A model generated the notes under the pieces. That model was not told where the DNA came from. It ran no database searches and saw only the letters and a program-made list of their open reading frames with translations. This document shows positions 7,178-11,967 of a stretch of DNA of 11,967 nt, piece after piece; the stretch's first letter is position 1; every line of letters starts with the position of its first letter. The stretch is from Desulfobacula sp. (lineage in GTDB: Bacteria > Desulfobacterota > Desulfobacteria > Desulfobacterales > Desulfobacteraceae): contig JAOZRF010000043.1 of the NCBI GenBank assembly GCA_029940245.1, positions 1-11,967 on the forward strand, read 5' to 3'. The translations under genes were made by a program, and so were the position numbers.

Positions 7178-8125
7178 ATGTGCCTATCAAAGATAGCCGT
7201 AAAGAGTAATGAAGAACCAAAATTTTCTGAGTTTAATTCAATTGAAATTGATGATAAAAAGATGTTTCAAAGCTATACAGATAGATTTCAACCCCTGTCA
7301 TGTGAATATAATTTTGCAAATGTTTACTGCTGGCAGGAACCCTATAATACATACTGGAGAATTTATAAAGAAAGACTTGTGATTTATAACGAGGTGAACA
7401 AATTTTCTTTTTTGCCCCTTGGCGAAGAAATGACACCTAAAGAACTTGTTTTTTTCTCCCTGGACATGGGGAAAAAGGGCCTGGGAACGGATATCGGGGT
7501 TGTACCTTCCCAATATCTTGAAAAATATCCTGAAACTGAATTATTTTATACCATTATCGATGAAAGGGGGTGTGCTGAATATCTCTATTCTGTGGAGGCG
7601 CTGTGTGATCTTAAAGGTTCCAAGCTTCATAAAAAGAAAAATCTTATTTCACAATTTCACAAGCAAAATCCGAATTCTTCGGTTAAGTTGATGTCAGGTA
7701 AATTCATAACAGCGGCAAAAGTTCTTAGTGATGAAATATTTAACGGACATGAAAGATTTATAAACGGTATTGAAGATGAACACATGGCCTTGATAAAAGC
7801 ATTTGATGAATTTGAAGAGGTCGGCCTCGAGGGTCTGGTGTTATTGGTAGGAGATGATTTGGTGGCATTTTCCATTTTCAGCCCCCTGACCCATGATATC
7901 TATGACATCCATTTTGAAAAATCCTGTTATCATTTTAAGGGAGCAGCCCAGGTCATCAACCACGAAACAGCAAAATATCTCAGGGAAAAATGCAAATACC
8001 TGAACAGAGAGCAGGACCTGGGCATCCAGGGGTTAAGACAGGCAAAAATGTCCTATGATCCTGAAAACCTTCTCAGGGTTCATCGGTTGGTTTTCAAAGG
8101 CTATCGCCCTTCCCTCTGCCAATGA
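7178..8125 (+). CDS. DUF2156 / LPG-synthetase C-terminal-like (GNAT-fold) protein
   Basis: A 315-residue soluble protein of the DUF2156 family, related to the aminoacyl-tRNA-dependent transferase domain of phosphatidylglycerol lysyltransferase (MprF) but without membrane segments. Family signatures appear in order: EYNFANVYCWQ (43-53), EYLYSVEALCDLKGSKLHKKKN (split across 134-155), LVAFSIFSPL (228-237), DIHFEKSCYHFKGAAQVIN (243-261), and the hallmark NREQDLGIQGLRQAK (276-290) followed by MSYDP. Two tandem acyltransferase-like folds are typical of this family. The substrate is not known for stand-alone members. AAAGGA (7164-7169) lies eight bases before the ATG. The gene stands alone and is convergent with the small minus-strand frames downstream. 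Confidence 0.85.
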   Translation: MCLSKIAVKSNEEPKFSEFNSIEIDDKKMFQSYTDRFQPLSCEYNFANVYCWQEPYNTYWRIYKERLVIYNEVNKFSFLPLGEEMTPKELVFFSLDMGKKGLGTDIGVVPSQYLEKYPETELFYTIIDERGCAEYLYSVEALCDLKGSKLHKKKNLISQFHKQNPNSSVKLMSGKFITAAKVLSDEIFNGHERFINGIEDEHMALIKAFDEFEEVGLEGLVLLVGDDLVAFSIFSPLTHDIYDIHFEKSCYHFKGAAQVINHETAKYLREKCKYLNREQDLGIQGLRQAKMSYDPENLLRVHRLVFKGYRPSLCQ

Positions 8126-8146
8126 AGTTAAGGTCACCCTGTAGTG

Positions 8147-8200
8147 TTAAGGTGAGCAGGCCGGAACTGGGTTATAAAAGGAACCAGCCTCACACTTTAA
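8147..8200. terminator. Imperfect hairpin between convergent units (possible bidirectional terminator)
   Basis: TTAAGGTGAG (8147-8156) can pair with CTCACACTTTAA (8189-8200) with small internal mismatches. Inside it CTGGGTT (8167-8173) pairs with AACCAG (8182-8187) with one bulge. It lies between the stop of the DUF2156 gene and the ends of the minus-strand small frames. Neither side has a proper T-run, so it may be only a 3' stability structure. Confidence 0.35.
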
Positions 8201-8204
8201 AATT

Positions 8205-8364
8205 TTATTCCTTATCGATGATCAATAGAGCCACGTATGGAGTCACATTGAAGATCAGCCAGAAAATTTTGAACAATCCGAGGAACGAATAAAAGACCAA
8301 GTTGAAGGATTTCGTTTACAATCGTACACCACTTAAAAAAACTTTTAAATTTTTTAATATCCAT
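8205..8364 (-). pseudogene. Small membrane-type reading frame, apparently shifted by one base
   Basis: On the minus strand, AAAGGA lies eight bases before an ATG whose A is at 8364. The frame encodes MDIKKFKSFFKWCTIVNEI and LQLGLLF, then turns polar and ends at 8212 after 50 codons. In the next frame the same DNA encodes a hydrophobic run, LFKIFWLIFNVTPYV then ALLIIDKE, ending at 8205. Dropping one base near 8290 joins the two into a protein of about 53 residues with a basic start and hydrophobic middle and C-terminal parts, which looks more natural than either frame alone. I do not recognise a family. Either a real frameshift, a sequencing error, or a genuine 50-residue product is possible. 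It is the second frame of a tiny unit with the promoter at 8513-8542. Confidence 0.4.
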
Positions 8365-8376
8365 GATGTTTTTCCT

Positions 8377-8455
8377 TTACCATCCACTTGAGGCTAGAGT
8401 TTCTTTAAAAAAATGAGTTGACCCGATCGTGTAAACGAATAATATCTTGATTCAT
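8377..8455 (-). pseudogene. Tiny reading frame, first of the minus-strand small unit, shifted at a T7 run
   Basis: On the minus strand an AGGGG site lies five bases before an ATG whose A is at 8455. The frame encodes MNQDIIRLHDRVNSFF and stops at once in a run of seven T (TAA at 8405-8407). With six T it continues KETLASSGW and ends at 8377-8379, where its TAA overlaps the AAAGGA site of the next small frame, as in translationally coupled genes. That fit suggests a 25-residue ancestral product and a one-base insertion, or slippage in the homopolymer. No family is recognised. Confidence 0.35.
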
Positions 8456-8512
8456 TTTTTCCCCTTTTATTTTAGGAGTTGTTATGATAGTTCAATTCAT
8501 TTATAATTTTCA

Positions 8513-8542
8513 ATTATATGTAATGGCTATGAACAATGGCAA
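8513..8542 (-). promoter_or_regulatory. Sigma-70-type promoter for the small minus-strand unit
   Basis: Read on the minus strand, TTGCCA (plus 8542-8537) and a perfect TATAAT (plus 8518-8513) are separated by 18 bases. The -35 box matches consensus at five of six positions. Transcription would begin near 8506, about 50 bases before the first small minus-strand start at 8455. A dyad, AATGGCA (8535-8541) with TGCCATT (8557-8563), overlaps the -35 box and could be an operator. Confidence 0.6.
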
Positions 8543-8590
8543 GTAAAAATATTCACTGCCATTAGATTTAATTTTAAATGTGCTGTTTTT

Positions 8591-8599
8591 TGCTATAAT
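8591..8599 (+). promoter_or_regulatory. Extended -10 promoter for the cupin gene
   Basis: TGCTATAAT at 8591-8599 is a perfect TGn-TATAAT extended -10 element. No good -35 box lies 16-18 bases upstream (the region reads ATTTTAA), which is typical of extended -10 promoters. Transcription would start near 8606, giving a leader of about 63 bases. Confidence 0.55.
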
Positions 8600-8668
8600 A
8601 ATCAGTATCTCACAACCGGATGATTTATTCATACGTGCCGCATTAAGAATGATTTAAAGGAGGGAACA

Positions 8669-9025
8669 ATGGGATTTGTAGAACTTAAAAATTTACCGGA
8701 ATTGGAAATTTCCAATGGAATCAAAGCTTATGCAGTAACTGCTGATACGCTTACAGTTCTTCATGTAAGAATTGAAAAAGGGGCATTGCTGCCGGAACAC
8801 TCACATTATAATGAGCAAGTGATTAATGTTATTGAAGGAGAACTTGAATTAACAGTGGAAGGCAAAAATTACAATCTAATGCCTGGGAATGTAATGGTAT
8901 TAGAACCAAATGTTGTTCACTCCGGTCGAGCTGTCAAGGCTTGTAAGGTAGTAGATATCTTTCATCCTGTCCGTAAAGATTTCGCTGGTTCAAATTTTGA
9001 AGGCTACCCGAGCGAGGAAAAATAA
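8669..9025 (+). CDS. Single-domain cupin protein (KdgF-like)
   Basis: A 118-residue single cupin barrel. Cupin motif 1 is GALLPEHSHYNEQVINVIEG (38-57), giving His44, His46 and Gln50 or Glu49 as metal ligands. Motif 2 is LMPGNVMVLEPNVVHSG, with His84 as the last ligand. The tail VVDIFHPVRKDF matches the D-x-F-x-P-x-R-x-D/E ending seen in KdgF-type cupins, which linearise unsaturated uronates in pectin and alginate breakdown, but many uncharacterised cupins share this end and no uronate pathway gene is nearby. AAGGAGG about six bases before ATG 8669 is a strong ribosome binding site, and an extended -10 promoter lies upstream. It appears monocistronic and converges on the EfpL pseudogene terminator. 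The cupin call is firm; the function is open. Confidence 0.87.
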   Translation: MGFVELKNLPELEISNGIKAYAVTADTLTVLHVRIEKGALLPEHSHYNEQVINVIEGELELTVEGKNYNLMPGNVMVLEPNVVHSGRAVKACKVVDIFHPVRKDFAGSNFEGYPSEEK

Positions 9026-9035
9026 AAATCACAAG

Positions 9036-9071
9036 AAAAAAATCTGATACCCGGCATGTGACCGGATCAGA
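9036..9071 (-). terminator. Rho-independent terminator of the efpL remnant
   Basis: Minus-strand stem TCTGAT plus CCGG (plus-strand arms ATCAGA 9066-9071 and CCGG 9062-9065) pairs with CCGG 9051-9054 and TCTGAT 9043-9048, with a two-base bulge and a seven-base loop. Seven consecutive T on the minus strand follow (A-run 9036-9042). The stem overlaps the remnant's original stop codon at 9067-9069. It may also help end transcription from the cupin side. Confidence 0.75.
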
Positions 9072-9415
9072 CCTTTGACATGAATTTTCTTGTTTCCGTA
9101 TTGACCTTGACCATTTCTCCGGCCTCAAGATATTCCGGGATGGGAATACTCCTGGCTGTCCATGAATACATGCAGGGCGCCGTCGGGATATAAATATTGC
9201 ACAGATCTTCTCTGGAGGGCCACCTCATTGAGCATATCATTTCCCTTGCAGCTCTCTTCATATTTTTGTTTGGTCTTGATATTGCTGAATCTGACCTTGT
9301 AAAGGGTCACAGCGCCCCTTGCCGAGGGAGATCTAACATCGATATGCTTAACCATGTAAGCTTCACCATTTATCTCCACAACATTGCCTTTTTTTAAATC
9401 ACAGGCCCTGGGCAT
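9067..9415 (-). pseudogene. efpL: EfpL/YeiP-type elongation factor P paralog with internal deletion and frameshift
   Basis: From ATG (A at 9415; AGGAG eight bases upstream on the minus strand) the frame gives an EF-P family N-terminal KOW-like domain: MPRACDLKKGNVVEINGEAY, then a loop SPSARGAVTLYK with Arg33 at its tip, the hallmark of EfpL/YeiP rather than lysine-modified EF-P, and then a region up to VFMDSQEYS near residue 91. At that point it runs into HPGIS and stops at 9125. In the neighbouring frame the authentic family C-terminus reappears at once: IPEYLEAGEMVKVN then TETRKFMSKV, ending at 9067. About 70 codons, covering domain II and most of domain III, are missing, and the join is out of frame. 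TATTCC/GGAATA arms (9131-9136, 9143-9148) flank the junction. A 96-residue N-domain peptide could still be made, but it could not act as an EF-P. Confidence 0.85.
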
Positions 9416-9703
9416 TTTTTATTCTCCTGAATGCTATTGTTTATATTTTTATCTATTTTTTTTAAGTCTTTAACATTTCCAGGAATTTAAGTAAATTAAG
9501 GTGGCGTAAAATATTTCATTGGAAGATGAATTGTGTACTATAGTTTCCAATGACCATTTGTTTGAAGAGGCAAGACATTTTATGGAGAGTCTATTGACAG
9601 GATAATCTTTTCTCGGGTACTTTAACCAGAAATAAATATTTGCAGCCAAGGAGAAAAAATTGACCGATATGCCTTTCTGATGGTGCATTAGAAAACAGGG
9701 CGT
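9416..9703. other. Intergenic region between the efpL remnant and the PhzF-like fragment
   Basis: No intact gene. It holds the 5' leader of the minus-strand efpL remnant (AT-rich, no clear promoter) and a perfect 9-bp dyad TCATTGGAA (9516-9524) / TTCCAATGA (9545-9553). An open plus-strand stretch without an upstream start (about 9512-9603) contains TIVSNDHLFEEARHFMESL, possibly a gene remnant. AAGGAG before TTG near 9660 is followed by only six codons. I see no RNA gene. Confidence 0.4.
9594..9623 (+). promoter_or_regulatory. Weak sigma-70-like promoter ahead of the PhzF fragment and CDF gene
   Basis: A perfect TTGACA at 9594-9599 is followed after 18 bases by TACTTT (9618-9623), which matches the -10 consensus at only three positions. 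It is the best candidate found upstream of the metal transporter and acetyltransferase pair, but it is weak and lies about 210 bases from the transporter start. Confidence 0.3.
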
Positions 9704-9823
9704 ATGATACAAATTTTTCAAATAGACGCTTTTACTGAAACTGTTTTGCAGGGGAATCCGGCTGAACAGATAAAACAACGACTGGAAAAGCCGGACGCCC
9801 TTAAAAAAAATCTGATTACATGA
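9704..9823 (+). pseudogene. PhzF-family N-terminus joined to an unrelated short tail
   Basis: ATG at 9704 opens with IQIFQIDAFTETVLQGNPA, which matches the conserved start of PhzF-family (phenazine biosynthesis-like isomerase/epimerase) proteins, normally Q-V-D-A-F-T-x-x-x-F-x-G-N-P-A-A-V. The normal continuation A-V-x-x-L is absent. Instead a charged tail, EQIKQRLEKPDALKKNLIT, leads to TGA at 9821-9823. Family members are about 260-300 residues; this has 39. Only AGGG very close to the ATG could serve as ribosome binding site. It is most likely the stump of a deleted gene, with the deletion bringing in downstream sequence. It ends ten bases before the metal transporter gene. Confidence 0.65.
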
Positions 9824-9833
9824 AGATAGTGCC

Positions 9834-10766
9834 ATGGAAATATTTAAAACCGGCAAAAAAACCAATATCAACAACCGGCAGCGAGATGCTGAACTGGTTG
9901 TTAATATCGGTTTATTCTTCAATGCTATCCTCGCATTCGTGAAAGTTCCGGCCGGCATCCTGGGGCATAGCCAGGGACTGCTTGCCGATGGTATCAACTC
10001 AGTATCTGATGTCATTTATTTTGTTGTGGTGAAAATATTTGTCCGGCTATCGGGTAAGCCCGCTGATTCTGAACATCCCTATGGTCATCATCAACTTGAG
10101 ACTATTGCAGCCTTAGTCGTTGGTGCTTTCGTGATTACCACCGGTGCTGCCATATTCTGGGATTCTGTCAATTCCGCATTTGATCTTTTTATGGGGACAG
10201 CACCACAGCTTAAGGTACCAATGTTTACGCTGATTGTGGCATTGGCCACGATTATTTCCAAAATTTTTCTCATGCTGCACGCAAACCACATTAGCCAAAA
10301 AACCAGAAACCTGGCAATCAACGCACTGGCCAGGGATCACCGAAATGACATTTTTGCTTCCACTGGTGCCGCAATCGGTATTCTTTTTAATATGCTGGGA
10401 ATCGCCTGGGGTGATCCGGTCGCAGGTGCCGTTGTGGCCGTAATCGTGGCAAAAACCGGCATGGATATTCTTCGTGAAGCATCTTCGGATCTCATGGACG
10501 ACGTTCCCAGCAAAGATGTTGCTGACAAGATCCATGAACTGCTCAATGGCGTGGAGGAGATCAAATCAATCGAATACATCCATGCACACAGATTCGGCCC
10601 CTACCTGGTAGTGAATCTTACCATTGGCATTGATGGTGATTTGAGTGTAAAGAATGGAGATAGGATTGCCGATACAGTGGAGAACACGCTTATTTCAGGC
10701 ATAGAGATGCTTCGTAAGGTTTATGTGCATTACCATCCTGTGCGTATCAAGGAACCTTATGAATAA
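9834..10766 (+). CDS. Cation diffusion facilitator (CDF) family metal efflux transporter, manganese-type site
   Basis: A 310-residue inner-membrane antiporter that exports divalent metal ions in exchange for protons. Six membrane segments span about residues 20-220, followed by the cytoplasmic metal-binding CDF domain (about 225-304, ending VYVHYHPVRI). The transport-site residues are Asn55 and Asp59 in helix 2 (LADGINSVSD) and Asp168 and Asp172 in helix 5 (ALARDHRNDIFAS). This N-D-D-D set resembles MntE-type manganese exporters, whereas zinc exporters such as YiiP/ZitB usually have His in helix 5. HPYGHHQLE (81-89) and LMDDVPSKDV are further family landmarks. Only a weak GAAG site precedes ATG 9834. 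The downstream GNAT gene overlaps its stop by eight bases. Iron or zinc remain possible substrates. Confidence 0.88.
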   Translation: MEIFKTGKKTNINNRQRDAELVVNIGLFFNAILAFVKVPAGILGHSQGLLADGINSVSDVIYFVVVKIFVRLSGKPADSEHPYGHHQLETIAALVVGAFVITTGAAIFWDSVNSAFDLFMGTAPQLKVPMFTLIVALATIISKIFLMLHANHISQKTRNLAINALARDHRNDIFASTGAAIGILFNMLGIAWGDPVAGAVVAVIVAKTGMDILREASSDLMDDVPSKDVADKIHELLNGVEEIKSIEYIHAHRFGPYLVVNLTIGIDGDLSVKNGDRIADTVENTLISGIEMLRKVYVHYHPVRIKEPYE

Positions 10767-11265
10767 CACAAGAGATTACGCTTGGATGATAACTCGAATA
10801 AAAACAATAGACGAAATTAAATCGATTTTTAAAGCATACCTGAAATATATGAGTCAGTTTTTTGAAATTGCCCATTATGATTCGTGGTGTAAAGGTGCTC
10901 TGAAAAATTTACAACGATATTCCATGGCAGATGACCGCCATATTTATATTTTAAAGGAATCCCTTGTTATCATTGGCTTTGCCATGATTAATAAACATTT
11001 AAGGTTCAATACAGATGGCTTTGCCGTGGCAGAGTTCTATATTCAAAAAGGGTATGAGAAAAAAGGTTATGGACGTAAGCTGGCTGAACATGTATTTGAA
11101 AAATTCCCAGGCAATTGGGAAGTTGCCGTGACATTAAAAAATAGTTCTGCCCTGATATTCTGGGAACAGGTGGTATCATCTTACACAGATGGTAAATTTA
11201 TTAAAAAACAGAAAGCTTCCTTTAGCGGGTATGGTTTTGTCTTTAACAAGGGTTTGAAAAAATGA
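10759..11265 (+). CDS. GNAT-family N-acetyltransferase
   Basis: A 168-residue protein with the GNAT acetyl-CoA-binding signature: strand 4 around VAEFYIQKGY (90-99) followed by the pyrophosphate loop YEKKGYGRKLAEHVF (99-113, the Q/R-x-x-G-x-G/A pattern as K-K-G-Y-G-R). NSSALIFWEQ (128-137) is the usual motif B helix, with an N-x-x-A-x-x-F/W core. Such enzymes move an acetyl group to an amine on a small molecule, peptide or antibiotic; the acceptor cannot be predicted. The start is ATG 10759, with AAGGA (10749-10753) five bases upstream; this overlaps the CDF stop by eight bases and implies coupled translation. An in-frame ATG at 10723 lies deeper in the CDF gene and lacks a site. Confidence 0.82.
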   Translation: MNNTRDYAWMITRIKTIDEIKSIFKAYLKYMSQFFEIAHYDSWCKGALKNLQRYSMADDRHIYILKESLVIIGFAMINKHLRFNTDGFAVAEFYIQKGYEKKGYGRKLAEHVFEKFPGNWEVAVTLKNSSALIFWEQVVSSYTDGKFIKKQKASFSGYGFVFNKGLKK

Positions 11266-11339
11266 ATAATTTTAATATGCGCTTGCCTTAGAGTTGCTGG
11301 GCTGATAACCTGAAGGTTACAGGTAAATATTAAAATTAT
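11266..11339. repeat. Inverted repeat with inner stem-loop downstream of the GNAT gene
   Basis: ATAATTTTAATAT (11266-11278) and ATATTAAAATTAT (11327-11339) are a perfect 13-bp inverted repeat whose left arm starts at the GNAT stop. Within it CTGATAACC and GGTTACAG form an 8-bp stem with one bulged A and a TGAA loop (11302-11322). There is no T-run beyond the outer arm. It may be a transcript 3' structure or a small palindromic repeat. Confidence 0.6.
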
Positions 11340-11379
11340 ATGCAATAGATAATTCTTACATTATATTAATGGTGAAAAA

Positions 11380-11667
11380 ATGAAGAAAGTATTTGACGGT
11401 AAAAAGGCAGCCATATTGGGCACTGAAAAAAATCCTGCTGTGATAAATGTCCAAACCCAGGAAAGAGTGAAAGAATTAGAATCCGTATTTGAAAAAAATG
11501 ATTGGAAATATAAAATCGAATTGGAACCAGATAAACCTGAGGATATTAAAAATCTGGAGATATTGTTGAATCCTCCAAAAACAAGAGTTGTCGAAAAAAA
11601 AGTGGGCCGTAATGAACTCTGTCCATGTGGAAGCGGTAAAAAGTATAAAAAATGCTGTGGTCAATAA
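11380..11667 (+). CDS. SEC-C zinc-motif protein, PBPRA1643-like family
   Basis: A 95-residue soluble protein with a C-terminal SEC-C zinc motif, [19 protein letters not shown] (76-94), whose ligands are Cys81, Cys83, Cys92 and Cys93 (C-x-C...C-C form). This motif occurs at the C-terminus of SecA and on many small proteins. The N-terminal part starts with [19 protein letters not shown] and has the pattern of the PBPRA1643-type SWIM/SEC-C family, whose members are about this size and functionally unassigned. Residues 25-62 look helical then extended, with no enzymatic motif. GGTGA (11371-11375) is a weak ribosome binding site before ATG 11380. The YajD-like gene follows 77 bases later on the same strand. 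Metal binding is confident; the biological role is unknown. Confidence 0.8.
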   Translation: MKKVFDGKKAAILGTEKNPAVINVQTQERVKELESVFEKNDWKYKIELEPDKPEDIKNLEILLNPPKTRVVEKKVGRNELCPCGSGKKYKKCCGQ

Positions 11668-11744
11668 GGCTTCTTTACCGTTTAAATGTACTTCGGACGT
11701 CCACCACAGAAGAGCAACCATAAAATTACCACGGGGAGATAACA

Positions 11745-11967
11745 GTGTCTTTAAAGGACAACAACAATGGCAAACTGACTGTTTCAGAGGCACTCCGCTT
11801 TCAGAAAGATCGGGAGAATACTTATCGGGAGAAAGCGCTCAAGCTTTTCCCCTGGATTTGCGGCCATTGTGGTCGAGAATTTAGCGGCAAACGTCTGCGC
11901 GAGCTAACAGTTCACCATAAAGACCACAACCATGACAACAATCCTCCGGATGGCAGCAACTGGGAGC
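11745..11967 (+). CDS. yajD: YajD-like HNH nuclease family protein (3' truncated by window)
   Basis: The start is GTG at 11745, with GGGGAG (11733-11738) six bases upstream; no in-frame ATG precedes the conserved part. The 74 visible residues match the N-terminal half of E. coli YajD-type proteins: YREKALKLFPWICGHCGREF (27-46), with the first Cys pair at 39 and 42, then LRELTVHHKDHNHDNNP with the His-His of the HNH site and DGSNWE, where the window ends. The expected continuation is a second C-x-x-C-H pair and a basic tail. The protein is presumed to be a small zinc-stabilised HNH nuclease, but no activity has been assigned to this family that I know of. The N-terminal leader (about 26 residues) is slightly longer than in YajD. 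Confidence 0.85.
   Translation, partial: MSLKDNNNGKLTVSEALRFQKDRENTYREKALKLFPWICGHCGREFSGKRLRELTVHHKDHNHDNNPPDGSNWE

Noticed and set aside
8484..8546. Plus-strand 20-codon micro-frame with AGGAG five bases upstream
   Set aside because: It lies opposite the strong minus-strand promoter and upstream of the cupin -10 element, with no promoter of its own that could include its start; kept only as a remote possibility of a leader or toxin-like peptide.
9470..10015. Long minus-strand open frame of 181 codons
   Set aside because: It runs antisense across the start of the CDF gene and through the PhzF stump, has no family resemblance and an odd Ser/Phe/Lys-rich composition, and has no ribosome binding site.
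11279..11326. Integron attC-like site between the GNAT and SEC-C genes
   Set aside because: GTTGC and TAACC fragments are present, but the paired core sites with the expected symmetry are missing and there is no integrase or cassette pattern.
11588..11884. Plus-strand 98-codon frame crossing the SEC-C end and the YajD start
   Set aside because: It overlaps two genes with clear zinc motifs in other frames and has no homologous features.
1..11967. CRISPR arrays, tRNA or rRNA genes, defence or secretion clusters
   Set aside because: No regularly spaced direct repeats, cloverleaf-like sequences, rRNA signatures or recognisable defence genes were seen on either strand.

Overview
The window reads as an AT-leaning, accessory-type stretch of a Gram-negative chromosome. 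A deltaproteobacterial sulfate-reducer lineage (Desulfobacterota, Desulfobacterales-like) is the best guess, from the gene mix and from a nested GGGGTCAGGCTTG/CAAGCCTGACCCC repeat of a kind I associate with those genomes. That placement is an inference; there is no rRNA or other marker. Intact genes are interleaved with several decayed ones.

Layout. Positions 1-3816 are a solute uptake block: the 3' end of a probable M20-type amidohydrolase, then a complete tripartite TRAP transporter (binding protein, small and large membrane subunits), then a truncated and frameshifted remnant of an aspartate/glutamate racemase-family gene. The large TRAP subunit carries an unusual N-terminal signal peptide plus Ig-like periplasmic domain. 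A strong inverted repeat separates the binding-protein gene from the membrane subunits. Positions 3915-4695 hold a promoter, a membrane-anchored 3D-domain protein and a nested inverted-repeat element. Positions 4732-6957 hold a probable two-gene unit: a xylose-isomerase-like TIM-barrel protein and a DadA-like FAD amino-acid oxidoreductase. Position 7178 starts a DUF2156 (GNAT-fold) protein.

The gap 8126-8668 is not empty. It contains a convincing minus-strand promoter and two tiny minus-strand reading frames with good ribosome binding sites, both of which look shifted by one base, ending toward a hairpin shared with the DUF2156 gene. A cupin gene with an extended -10 promoter follows. Convergent to it is an EfpL/YeiP-type elongation factor gene that has lost its middle and is a pseudogene with its terminator still in place. 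Next come an orphan PhzF N-terminus, a CDF metal transporter with an N-D-D-D (manganese-like) metal site, an overlapping GNAT acetyltransferase, a SEC-C zinc protein, and the start of a YajD-type HNH protein cut by the window end.

The upstream amidohydrolase, TRAP importer, racemase remnant and DadA-like enzyme would fit uptake and breakdown of an acylated or D-configured amino acid, but the racemase is broken and the substrate is not shown by the sequence. I see no CRISPR array, tRNA, rRNA, complete insertion sequence or defence cluster. The least explained parts are the Ig-fused TRAP subunit and the tiny minus-strand transcription unit at 8205-8542.
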